64,000 nucleotides of DNA from Deltaproteobacteria bacterium (GTDB lineage: Bacteria; UBA10199; JACPAL01; GCA-016699445). The translations under genes were made by a program, and so were the position numbers. Shown here in pieces: positions 26,459 through 34,174 of the stretch. The DNA is taken from contig CP064976.1 of NCBI GenBank assembly GCA_016699445.1, positions 2,108,001 to 2,172,000 of the forward strand, read 5' to 3'. The notes beneath the pieces were generated by a model, which saw only the letters and a program-made list of their open reading frames with translations, searched no databases and had not been told where the DNA came from. How positions within the stretch are numbered: the stretch's first letter is position 1; each line of letters opens with the position of its first letter.

Positions 26459-27247
26459 TTACTTTCTATGACTGCCAAGGCGCCGATCATGAGGTAGGAG
26501 AATTTGAAAATGAGTACCTGCATTGGTTTTGAGAAGCTCTATAGTGCCCCCATGATGGTGTATAATTTTTTCTACTGTTGTAAGTCCAAGGCCCATTCCA
26601 GTTCCGTCTTCTTTAGTGCTAAAAAAAGGATTAAATATTTCTGATCGATTTTTAGAAGGTATACCAATCCCATCATCGATGACGTCGATGAGAATTCCGT
26701 TTTCAGCGTCTTTGGTTCTGATTGTGATGGTGGATCCTTGGCCCCATCTTTTGAATGATTCCTGAGCGTTTTGAATAAGATTCAGAAATATTTGTTCAAT
26801 CTGATTTTTGTTCCCGTAAAACTCTGGATGTGAGGCTTCTAAGTGTAACATCGTAGTTCCTACAGATTCTTTAGAAAAACGACTGTAAATATTTGTAATT
26901 TCAGCCAAAATCAAATTTATATTGATCTTATTATACTTTTCGTCAGGAACTGCTGAGAAGTTGCGTATTTGGTCAGTAATATTAATAATTTTTTGTATAT
27001 TCTTTTCAATAAGTTGAATGTGAGGCTGAACTTTCAGCTGTGCTTCTTCGTTACATTCCTGGAGGGAAGCTGTCAGCATATCCAGTTTGAGGCGAATAAC
27101 AGCTAACGGATTTTTGAGCTCATGTGTCAAGCCCGCGGTCATTTGACCTAATAGAGAAAGTCGAGAGTTTTTGATAATACGATCCATGAAAGCAGGAGAT
27201 GGTAAATTATCCTGAGGAAAATCTGCAGTAGAGTCCTGTTTTTTCAT
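26459..27247 (-). CDS. soluble NtrB-like sensor histidine kinase
   Basis: A 262-residue kinase with an H-box (LLGQMTAGLTHELKNPLAVIRL, phosphorylated His near residue 42), N-box (QIFLNLIQNAQESF), G-boxes (VIDDGIGIP; GTGMGLGLTTVEKIIHHHGG) and no membrane segment. It has only about 30 residues ahead of the dimerisation domain, so it carries no PAS, GAF or periplasmic sensor. The signal must come through a partner protein or its own short N-terminus. It would phosphorylate the NtrC-like regulator encoded immediately downstream. Together they form the only regulator pair of the window and adjoin the usher-like gene. Confidence 0.92.
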   Translation of the reverse strand: MKKQDSTADFPQDNLPSPAFMDRIIKNSRLSLLGQMTAGLTHELKNPLAVIRLKLDMLTASLQECNEEAQLKVQPHIQLIEKNIQKIINITDQIRNFSAVPDEKYNKININLILAEITNIYSRFSKESVGTTMLHLEASHPEFYGNKNQIEQIFLNLIQNAQESFKRWGQGSTITIRTKDAENGILIDVIDDGIGIPSKNRSEIFNPFFSTKEDGTGMGLGLTTVEKIIHHHGGTIELLKTNAGTHFQILLPHDRRLGSHRK

Positions 27248-27312
27248 GGGCGCTGAACTCTATGAAGAGAGTAGAGGCGTGTCAATTTTCAGATACCAAA
27301 TGTCATGAAAGG

Positions 27313-27342
27313 CAAAAAAAATACGTTTTCTAGTCAGAAAAC
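27313..27342 (-). terminator. Rho-independent terminator of the his/HIT operon
   Basis: On the minus strand GTTTTCT-GACT-AGAAAAC forms a hairpin followed by GTA and a run of eight T. It lies about 25 bp after the stop codon of the HIT gene and ends the hisA-to-HIT transcription unit. Confidence 0.75.
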
Positions 27343-27367
27343 AGGCTTGGTGTTTGTGAGGCAATTG

Positions 27368-27697
27368 TCATCCTGGAGGCCAAGAAAGAGGGCGCCCTGA
27401 AAGAATATGCAGATGAAGATGCCAGACGGTCTGGCCAGCTTCAGAGCCATTATTAATTACCAAACGGTAATCCTGAATGTTTTCCTGCTTAATTATATCC
27501 AAAACAGCTTGATGAATGAGGGTGAGGCTTGCAGGATCTTGAATGTTTGAATGTCGATCCACGTGCACTTTAGGAATGACTAAAATATGTGTGGGAGCTT
27601 GTGGTGCAATGTCTCGAAAGGCCAGGCAATGATCATTTTCATACACGATATTGGCTGGGATCTCTTTGTTTACAATTTTGCAAAATAAGCACGACAT
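27368..27697 (-). CDS. HIT-family nucleotide hydrolase (HinT-like)
   Basis: A 109-residue HIT protein starting MSCLFCKIVNKEIPANIVYEND, with the histidine triad VWHLHLHILSGRPLSWPPG at the C-terminus. HinT-like proteins hydrolyse purine nucleoside phosphoramidates. The length and ends are those of the family; 15 upstream in-frame codons are not conserved, so I start at 27697. It begins one base after the hisI stop, as the last gene of the his operon, a common bacterial arrangement (hisI/hisE next to hinT). Confidence 0.95.
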   Translation of the reverse strand: MSCLFCKIVNKEIPANIVYENDHCLAFRDIAPQAPTHILVIPKVHVDRHSNIQDPASLTLIHQAVLDIIKQENIQDYRLVINNGSEAGQTVWHLHLHILSGRPLSWPPG

Positions 27698-27698
27698 A

Positions 27699-28091
27699 TT
27701 ACTTTTTATAGGCCTGTTTGGGATCAAACATTCTTTCGGCAATCACTTTGTCGCCAAAACTTCCAGTGGAACCTTCAATTTTTCTAAAAAAGCAGCTGCG
27801 ATAGCCTTCATGACAGGCTGCGACCTTTTGATCCACTTTGATTAAAAGAGCATCACCATCACAATCATAAAACACTTCTTTCACTTCTTGCGTATGGCCT
27901 GACTCTTCACCCTTTACCCAATACTTCTGGCGAGAGCGCGACCAAAATGTCACGTAAGGCCCCTTGAGTGTGCGTTCCACCGCTTCTTTGTTCATGAATG
28001 CAAACATGAGTACTTCATTGGTTTTGTAATCTTGAATAATGGCACCGAGCAGTCCATGCTCATCATACTTTAATTGATCTGCGCTAAACAT
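27699..28091 (-). CDS. hisI: phosphoribosyl-AMP cyclohydrolase HisI
   Basis: A 130-residue single-domain HisI that opens the purine ring of phosphoribosyl-AMP in the third step of histidine synthesis. Visible hallmarks are LMFAFMNKEAVERTLKGPYVTFWSRSRQKYWVKGEESGH (cut here by motif), the metal-binding DCDGDALLIKV and the Cys-containing ACHEGYRSCFFR. There is no fused HisE domain. The start overlaps the cyclophilin stop by one base (TAATG). The protein is complete. Confidence 0.95.
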   Translation of the reverse strand: MFSADQLKYDEHGLLGAIIQDYKTNEVLMFAFMNKEAVERTLKGPYVTFWSRSRQKYWVKGEESGHTQEVKEVFYDCDGDALLIKVDQKVAACHEGYRSCFFRKIEGSTGSFGDKVIAERMFDPKQAYKK

Positions 28092-28729
28092 TATTTGGCC
28101 TCAACAATTTCGACTTTCGTTATTTTATCTCCGACAGAAATCTTTCTTACGACATCCATGCCTTCAACAGTTTTTCCAAAAACCGTGTATTGGTTGTCGA
28201 GAAAAGGAGTGGGGGAGAGTGTGATGTAAAACTGACTGCCGCTGGAGCGACGTTCAGGATTGACGTTGTCGCCGGTACGCGCCCAAGCGAGAGCACCTTC
28301 TACATGTTTGTGAGGGTTTCCTTGGAGCTCAGCTTTGACTGTATATCCAGGTCCACCGGTTCCATTGCCTACAGGATCGCCACCTTGAATGACAAAACCT
28401 GGTTCTACACGGTGAAAGGTTAATCCATCATAAAATCCACCTTTGGCTAATTGAGCAAAATTGGTGACAGAAAGAGGGGCTTCTTTTGGGTAGAGTTCAA
28501 CGGTGATATCCCCTTTGGCTGTATGAAAAATGGCTTTCGTCATCTTTTCAACATTAGCAGCTGGTGTTTTGGGTTCTGTGAATTTTTTATCTGCAGACAT
28601 AAGAGACCTTTCTGAAATTATAAAAAGCGTGAATATAATTGTTAATAAAATGTAGGGGCGTAATTTATTACGCCCGGGCTCGATGAATCGTGCCCCTACC
28701 GAACCGGTATATCGTGTTGCCATAAACAC
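28091..28729 (-). CDS. cyclophilin-type peptidyl-prolyl cis-trans isomerase, N-terminus built on a repeat
   Basis: The catalytic part (from about residue 60) is a complete bacterial cyclophilin: FHTAKGDITVELYPKEAP, FHRVEPGFVIQGGDP, SGSQFYITLSPTPFLDNQYTVFG. Before it, YILLTIIFTLFIISERSLMSA looks like a signal peptide cleaved at MSA, so the enzyme would be periplasmic. The residues before that (roughly VGARFIEPGRNKLRPY) are encoded by a 48-bp palindromic repeat, and the ATG at 28729 lies inside the 3' end of hisF. Alternatively translation starts at ATG 28600 (MSADKK), preceded by AGAAAGG, giving a cytoplasmic protein. I slightly favour the signal-peptide version. Confidence 0.9.
   Translation of the reverse strand: MFMATRYTGSVGARFIEPGRNKLRPYILLTIIFTLFIISERSLMSADKKFTEPKTPAANVEKMTKAIFHTAKGDITVELYPKEAPLSVTNFAQLAKGGFYDGLTFHRVEPGFVIQGGDPVGNGTGGPGYTVKAELQGNPHKHVEGALAWARTGDNVNPERRSSGSQFYITLSPTPFLDNQYTVFGKTVEGMDVVRKISVGDKITKVEIVEAK
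28652..28699. repeat. 48-bp palindromic repeat between hisF and the cyclophilin gene
   Basis: The sequence runs from GTAGGGGCGTAATTTATTAC to ATCGTGCCCCTAC, with outer arms GTAGGGGC/GCCCCTAC and inner GC-rich GCCCGGGC. It resembles the GTAGGGGC...GCCCCTAC hairpin elements seen in many bacterial genomes. It contains the hisF stop codon and part of the cyclophilin 5' coding region. No second copy was seen in this window. Confidence 0.75.
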
Positions 28730-29468
28730 TCCTTTACTTCAGCAATTGAAACTTCTTTAAAATGAAAGAGAGATGCTGCAAGTGCTGCATCAGCTCCACC
28801 TTTAGTAACGGCTAAATACATATGTTCTGCTTTCCTGCACCACCCGAGGCAATGACAGGGATTCCCACAGCTTCCGAAACTGCTTTGGTCAAATCTAAAT
28901 CATAACCATCTTTCATACCATCGCGATCCATGCTGGTCAGAAGAATTTCTCCAGCCCCCATCTTTTCCATCTTTTTGGCCCAAGTGACCACATCCAGTCC
29001 AGTGTCTTTGCGTCCACCGTGCGTAAAAACTTTCCACTTTTTCTGAAGAGCTCCACGGCGTAGAGGGACTTGTTTGGCATCTATAGCGACAACAATGCAC
29101 TGGCTTCCAAATTTTTCAGCAGCCTTTTTAACAAAGAGGGGATTGGCAACAGCTGCTGTATTGATAGACACTTTGTCTGCGCCGGCATTGAGAAGCTCTC
29201 GAATATCTTCCAGTTTTTTAACACCACCACCCACTGTGAGAGGCATGAAAACTTCGTTGGCGGTGCGTTCAACTACATCCAGGATAATTTTACGTTTTTC
29301 ATGAGAGGCTGTGATATCAAGAAAAACCAATTCATCAGCACCTTCTCGGTCGTATTCTTTAGCCACTTCTACAGGATCGCCCGCATCGCGGAGATTGAGA
29401 AACTTGGTGCCTTTGACAACGCGGCCATTAGCCACATCGAGGCAAGGTATGATTCGTTTAGCAAGCAT
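28696..29468 (-). CDS. hisF: imidazole glycerol phosphate synthase subunit HisF (one frameshift)
   Basis: HisF makes imidazole glycerol phosphate and AICAR in the fifth step of histidine synthesis, with ammonia from HisH. The TIM-barrel protein begins MLAKRIIPCLDVANGRVVKG with catalytic Asp11, and the second catalytic Asp is in VVAIDAK. The frame breaks after VIASGGAGK at about 28830, where one A is missing (GGAAAGC for GGAAAAGC). In the next frame it continues EHMYLAVTKGGADAALAASL ... EVSIAEVKECLWQHDIPVR, the normal HisF C-terminus, to a stop at 28696. The stop codon lies in the 48-bp repeat. An assembly error is much more likely than loss of histidine synthesis. Confidence 0.93.
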
Positions 29469-29512
29469 GAAGGCGCTACTTTAGGTATTTTTTCTTTTGT
29501 GACAAGAAAGTT

Positions 29513-30229
29513 TTATGAAGAAACTTTTTCTAAAGCTTCTTTAAGGTCGATTTTGCCTTCATAAATCGATTTTCCTAAAATGGCTCCTGAAGCTCCGAGT
29601 TCTTTAAGTTTGATGAGATCTTCGATAGTGGAAATTCCTCCGGAAGCAATCACTGGGACCATCGTTGCATCAATCATCTTTTTCATCCCATCAAAATTAG
29701 GACCGGTCATCATACCATCACGTGAGATGTCGGTGTAGATTAAGTGTTGTAGCCCTAAACTTTCAAACTCATGAGCTACAGCGATAGCTTCTTTTTCCAA
29801 CGTATCTTCCCATCCATGCACAGCGACTTTTCCATCTTTGGCGTCCAGGCCCAAGGCCACACGACCTTCAAACTTAGCACACAAAATTTGCATGAGATCA
29901 GGATCCTCAAAAGCAGCACTGCCAATGACCACACGACCGGCTCCCATGGTGAGATAAATTTCGGCAATGTCTTGTGAGCGAATCCCTCCGCCAATTTGGA
30001 CGGGGACATTAAGAGATGTCATGATTTCTTCGATGACTTTGATATTCGCAGGTTTGCCTTCTCGCGCTCCGTTGAGATCAACGACATGAAGCCACTTGGC
30101 TCCCTGATCTACCCATTTCTTAGCCGCATCCACAGGGTTTTTGTAATAGATGGTTGCATCGTCAAATTTGCCTTGTTTGAGTCGGACGCATTGTCCGTTA
30201 AAAATATCGATAGCAGGGTAGAGAATCAT
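29513..30229 (-). CDS. hisA: phosphoribosylformimino-AICAR ribotide isomerase HisA
   Basis: This 238-residue TIM barrel catalyses the Amadori rearrangement of ProFAR to PRFAR, the substrate of HisF. It begins MILYPAIDIFNGQCVRLKQG (catalytic Asp8) and carries the second catalytic Asp in YTDISRDGMMTGPN, plus the phosphate-binding motifs IQIGGGIRS-like and VIASGGIS. It is first in the cluster hisA-hisF-cyclophilin-hisI-HIT. hisH, hisB and others are not in the window. Confidence 0.96.
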   Translation of the reverse strand: MILYPAIDIFNGQCVRLKQGKFDDATIYYKNPVDAAKKWVDQGAKWLHVVDLNGAREGKPANIKVIEEIMTSLNVPVQIGGGIRSQDIAEIYLTMGAGRVVIGSAAFEDPDLMQILCAKFEGRVALGLDAKDGKVAVHGWEDTLEKEAIAVAHEFESLGLQHLIYTDISRDGMMTGPNFDGMKKMIDATMVPVIASGGISTIEDLIKLKELGASGAILGKSIYEGKIDLKEALEKVSS

Positions 30230-30247
30230 GTGGTTCCTTTTATATTA

Positions 30248-30982
30248 TTATAACTCTATCAGTGTTTTTACGCGGTACATTGCATAAGCGATACCGGCCA
30301 AGGTGATACCCACACCACCATAAATTTGTAAAAGAAGAAATTTGGAAATGGAATCAAGATAATCTTTTTCCGATTTTGTGGAAATAATATACGGTGTCGA
30401 TGGATCTTTGTGAATGAGCCATTCTCCCGTAGCGGGATTTTTTTCAGCCATTCCCAAAACAAAAAGAGGTGCATGGTCTTCAATGGCTTGCTCGGTGAGT
30501 TTTACTTCGAGATTGGTTTCTTTTAAATCTTCTAACACCAAATTAAGTTTGGGGAGAAAGGGTAAAATATTTTGCGAAACAGAATGCCAACGGGTTTGGG
30601 TTTGATACGTTTCAGGAATATCCATTTGGGCGCCAGCAATATCCAGATCGATAGATCTTATTCCATCCGATACTGAGAATGACTGGGCTTCTTGTCCAGA
30701 ACGCAAAAGCACCCAGTTTGTCTTGCCTCCCGTTCCTAAATGATGAAGCTCTTCGATTTTGTAGGTGTAATACACACACTTTTTTTGTGAAAAAGGACTG
30801 GTGAGAATTTCTTTTTTTTGAGCCGTCCCGCTGATTTTTACAAGCCCAGGAGCTATGGATGTAAGGTTTGTTGGGGGTATTTTTTTAATCGCTCTTTGCA
30901 CCTGCCAATGATTAAAACCCTGATAAACACAGTAAGGTCCGAGGATTAAAAAAATGAGAAAAATAAAATCTAAAAAGTCCAT
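30248..30982 (-). CDS. GIDE-domain membrane protein (MUL1 BAM-domain-like)
   Basis: A 244-residue protein with an N-terminal membrane helix (about 4-22; LDFIFLIFLILGPYCVYQG), a soluble beta-rich domain, and a C-terminal helix (about 216-238; IYGGVGITLAGIAYAMYRV). The middle matches the GIDE/BAM domain that bacteria share with the mitochondrial E3 ligase MUL1: NLTSIAPGLVKISGTAQ, then CVYYTYKIEEL, and later LFVLGMAEKNPATG. Bacterial members are of unknown function. There is no RING domain. It lies 18 bp before hisA and may be co-transcribed. Confidence 0.72.
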   Translation of the reverse strand: MDFLDFIFLIFLILGPYCVYQGFNHWQVQRAIKKIPPTNLTSIAPGLVKISGTAQKKEILTSPFSQKKCVYYTYKIEELHHLGTGGKTNWVLLRSGQEAQSFSVSDGIRSIDLDIAGAQMDIPETYQTQTRWHSVSQNILPFLPKLNLVLEDLKETNLEVKLTEQAIEDHAPLFVLGMAEKNPATGEWLIHKDPSTPYIISTKSEKDYLDSISKFLLLQIYGGVGITLAGIAYAMYRVKTLIEL

Positions 30983-31405
30983 TTTGAGTTTTTATAATTT
31001 TTTTTCAACGGAAGCCAGGATTTAGATGTGTCCATGAGTCAAGATATGTTGAGCCAATCTATCCTCAAGAGAGGTGCGATTTTAATGACCCTATTATTAT
31101 AAAATTATCTTCCGAAAGATCCTCCTGATTTTCCAAAATTCCGCAGTTGATTTTTCCTGAGTGTCATCGCGAGCCCGAAGGGCGTGGCGATCTCACGTTT
31201 TATCGCGGGAGATGGCCACGCTTCGCTCGCCATGACAAAATTATTTTACACCAATTAAAACAACCTCTTTCAAAAAGAGGTGCGGAATTGGGGTGCACTG
31301 CATCGAAAAAAAGAGATGTCTAAGGTAAAATGTCGTTGACAGGCATCCAAGTGTGTTCTTAACTGCCCCTTCGAATTTTTAGGTAAATTTTTTAAGGAGA
31401 ATTAA
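30983..31405. other. intergenic region holding repeat copy 2 and the rpsP leader
   Basis: This 423-bp gap separates the divergent GIDE-domain gene and rpsP. Its middle is the MITE-like repeat (31138-31288). The right part has a TTGACA hexamer at 31336-31341, a possible -35 box for rpsP, but no convincing -10 box at the right distance. AAGGAG precedes the rpsP GTG start. Nothing else is recognised in it. Confidence 0.5.
31138..31288. repeat. 151-bp MITE-like palindromic repeat, copy 2 (inverted)
   Basis: By direct comparison this is base-for-base the reverse complement of 680-830, including the ATTCCGCA/TGCGGAAT ends and the central hairpin. Flanking bases differ apart from a short GCACC on one side and TTTGGAA on the other, so the true ends may extend a few bases. 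Identity over the whole length suggests recent spread or gene conversion. Confidence 0.85.
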
Positions 31406-31654
31406 GTGCAAACAAAAATAAGACTCGCGAGATTTGGTGCCAAGAAAAGACCTTTTTATCGTATCGTAGTATCCAGTGTTGAATCTCCTCGAAATGGTCG
31501 ATCCCTCGAAGTCGTGGGAACTTACGATCCATCTCTTGGAATTCAAAAAGCGACAATCAAGCAAGATAGATTGTCTCATTGGCTCAAAGTTGGTGCTCAG
31601 CCTACAGAGATCGTTAGAAAAATCGTCAAAAGTGCTGAAAAGGCTGCTGCTTAA
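31406..31654 (+). CDS. rpsP: 30S ribosomal protein S16
   Basis: An 82-residue bS16 beginning (GTG) MQTKIRLARFGAKKRPFYRIVV, with the family core RNGRSLEVVGTYDPS and LSHWLKVGAQPTEIV. The GTG start has a good AAGGAG site about 8 bp before it. It assembles with the 5' domain of 16S rRNA. It heads the rpsP-KH-trmD group. Confidence 0.98.
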   Translation: MQTKIRLARFGAKKRPFYRIVVSSVESPRNGRSLEVVGTYDPSLGIQKATIKQDRLSHWLKVGAQPTEIVRKIVKSAEKAAA

Positions 31655-31691
31655 GTTTTACCCGCTGTACCTAATGTAGAGGGAGGTAGTT

Positions 31692-31934
31692 ATGTCATCA
31701 TCATTGAAAGAACTCGTAGAAGTAATGTCCAAGGCCCTGGTCGATCACCCCGAACAAGTCGAAGTGAGCGAAGTCGATGGCGAACAAACAACAGTCATCG
31801 AGCTTAAAGTTGCCAAAGAAGACTTGGGTAAAGTCATTGGTAAACAAGGCCGCATGGCTCAAGCCATGAGAACTATTTTGGGAGCTGTTTCTACAAAGCT
31901 TCGCAAACGTTCAGTTCTTGAGATTATTGAATAA
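31692..31934 (+). CDS. KH-domain RNA-binding protein (KhpA/YlqC-like)
   Basis: An 80-residue protein consisting of one KH domain with the GxxG loop in KVIGKQGRMAQAMRTIL. This matches the small KH protein (KhpA/YlqC) usually encoded between rpsP and rimM/trmD. It binds RNA and in some bacteria pairs with KhpB. GAGGGAGGT gives a strong ribosome binding site before the ATG. Confidence 0.93.
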   Translation: MSSSLKELVEVMSKALVDHPEQVEVSEVDGEQTTVIELKVAKEDLGKVIGKQGRMAQAMRTILGAVSTKLRKRSVLEIIE

Positions 31935-31937
31935 GAG

Positions 31938-32705
31938 TTGTTGAATATTAAAAATATTAAAAAAGTTAATCACGAAACAAGCCCTGAGAGTCTTCAAGCT
32001 CCTAGGGCTTTTCGTTTTGATATCCTGACGTTATTCCCTCATATTTTCGATTCTGTTTTTTCCGATACGATTTTATTACGAGCTTTGGAAAAAGAGCTTT
32101 TTTCTGTCCACTATCATCAGATTCGGGATTTTACGCTACCTCAAGACAAGCATCGCAAGGTCGATGATGTTCCTTATGGAGGAGGGGCGGGAATGGTGAT
32201 GAAGCCAGAACCGATCGTCGCCGCGATGGAAAAGGCTTTAGAAGATGGCGCTGGAAAAGATTTAAAAAAAGTGCGTCGCATTTATCTTTCACCTCAGGGA
32301 AGGCCGCTTCAGCAAAAACATCTCAAAGCCTATCTTCAGTATGATCAAATAATTCTTTTGTGCGGACGTTATGAAGGTGTTGATGAACGTGCTTTGGAAT
32401 TGGTGATTGATGAAGAAGTTTCGATTGGCGACTATGTGCTGACGGGCGGTGAGTTTGCCGCGATGGTTTTTATGGATGCTGTGGTGAGGTTGATTCCTGG
32501 TGTGGTGGGTTCGGAAGCGTCGTTAGGGGATGAATCTTTTTCTCAAAATCTTCTGGAATATCCTCAATACACACGCCCACCTGAATTTCGTGATAAAAAA
32601 GTGCCTGAAATTTTGCTCTCAGGGGATCACAAAAAGATTGAAAATTGGCGTCGAGCTCAATCTTTGTCGCGTACGACAAAAAAACGACCTGATCTGTTGA
32701 AATAA
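31938..32705 (+). CDS. trmD: tRNA (guanine-N1-)-methyltransferase TrmD
   Basis: TrmD methylates G37 of tRNA, preventing frameshifts. The SPOUT fold begins FRFDILTLFPHIFDSVFSDT and contains the knotted SAM site LLCGRYEGVDERALELVIDEEVSIGDYVLTGGE (given by motif), followed by RLIPGVVGSEAS. The first 25 or so residues (from TTG 31938) are not part of the usual protein; there is no ATG closer to FRFDILT, so either TTG is used or a start near 32000 was lost. rimM is missing between the KH gene and trmD, and no rplS follows. Confidence 0.95.
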   Translation: MLNIKNIKKVNHETSPESLQAPRAFRFDILTLFPHIFDSVFSDTILLRALEKELFSVHYHQIRDFTLPQDKHRKVDDVPYGGGAGMVMKPEPIVAAMEKALEDGAGKDLKKVRRIYLSPQGRPLQQKHLKAYLQYDQIILLCGRYEGVDERALELVIDEEVSIGDYVLTGGEFAAMVFMDAVVRLIPGVVGSEASLGDESFSQNLLEYPQYTRPPEFRDKKVPEILLSGDHKKIENWRRAQSLSRTTKKRPDLLK

Positions 32706-32799
32706 AAGATGTGAAATAAATAATCTGAAATAAAAAAATGAATCAGCATTCAAAATTTCTTTACAAGCTGCGTCATTGTGTGGGCATAGTTTTGTCCAC

Positions 32800-34169
32800 A
32801 TGGGAATCACAATTATCCAAAAGAGTGATCTGTCCAAAAAGAAGCAAAATCCTAAAACAGCTTTGGTATTAGCCGGTGGGGCCATTACAGGTGGTGTTTT
32901 TGCCGTAGGTGGTTTGAAAGCCTTGAATGACTTCCTGGTAACTCGCAAAGTGAATGATTTCGACATGCATGTCGGAATTTCAGCTGGGGCCTTTGTCGCT
33001 TCGCATATTGCGAATGGCATTACTCCAGAAGAGATTTTGAAAACTTTGGATGGATCGTCACAACAATTCTCCCAACTTTCGCCTTTTGATGTTTATTGGC
33101 CAAATATTCGGGAATATTATGAGAAGCCTTTAAGTTATCTCTACCGGCGCATGACGTATATGCCGGGGATTATTTATGACTCAATCTTGTCTCTTCCGCG
33201 CTTGTGGCAGCCTTTGAGAGATGGGTTTGTTAATTTCTTGTCAGAGCCGTCCTATCACAATGCAGAAAAGATGTTGAGCCCATTGGCTAAAATTATCTAT
33301 TCAACACGATCGTTGCCTTCTATTTCAGAAGCGGTTCCTTCCGGGTTGTTTGATAATCGTTCTATTGAGAAATATATCCGAAAAAATTTAGAGAAAAATA
33401 ATTATTGTAATGATTTTCGAGCTCTCAAAAAACAAAAGGGAAAATCTCTTTATATCGTTTCCACTGATTTGGATACTGCAGATCGAGTGGTTTTTGGTCC
33501 TGATGAACGACATGATGTGAAAATTTCAGAAGCTGTACAAGCATCTGCAGCTCTGCCTTTTGTGTATAAGCCTGCTCGGCTCAGAGGGGTTGATTATGTG
33601 GATGGTGCTGTAAAGCGAACCACCAACATGGACTTAGCTGTGAAGAAGGGTGCTGATTTGGTTGTCTGCTATAATCCTTTCCGCCCCTATTCTAACCGTC
33701 TCATGATGGAATATATCAAAGAAGAAGATCATTATTTTACGCGTAGCCGTCGTATCTCGGATGGTGGTCTCTTGATGATTTTTAATCAGGTGTTCAGAAC
33801 TCTCATTCATACGCGTATTCGTTATTTTATTGATCAGATGATCATCGATAAAAACTTCAAGGGTGATATTATTTTGATTGAGCCCAAAGAAGACGACTCG
33901 ACATTTTTTGAGATGAATCCATTCTCTTTTGGAATCGTGCTAGAGCGGCTCGTCATGGATTTACATCCGTGCGTGAGACTATTGAAGGCCGTTTTGATGA
34001 AGTGTCTCGTATTTTGGCTGCTTATGGAATCGAAATGAGTCGTGAAATTGTGGATAAGGATTTTAGTAAAATTTCACGTCCCACGTCGGATGATTCTACC
34101 ATCATGAATGTTTTGGAAAAAGAATCTTCTCAAAGTTCTGGCAAAAAACGACTTCGTCTGGTCGCTTAA
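32800..34169 (+). CDS. patatin-like phospholipase 1 (one frameshift)
   Basis: A lipid acyl hydrolase of the patatin family: the oxyanion loop TALVLAGGAITGGVF, nucleophile motif GISAGAFVAS (GxSxG), and the catalytic Asp in YVDGAVKRT. I start at ATG 32800 (MGITIIQK). Near 33955-33965 the frame shifts: after LERLVMD the following codons are foreign, while GFTSVRETIEGRFDEVSRIL continues in the next frame to a stop at 34169. The corrected protein has about 456 residues, longer than the minimal patatin domain, with a central insert (about 100-150) including YRRMTYMPGIIYDS. No signal peptide is visible. Substrate unknown; a second patatin is encoded at 61174. Confidence 0.88.
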
Positions 34170-34174
34170 ATTCA

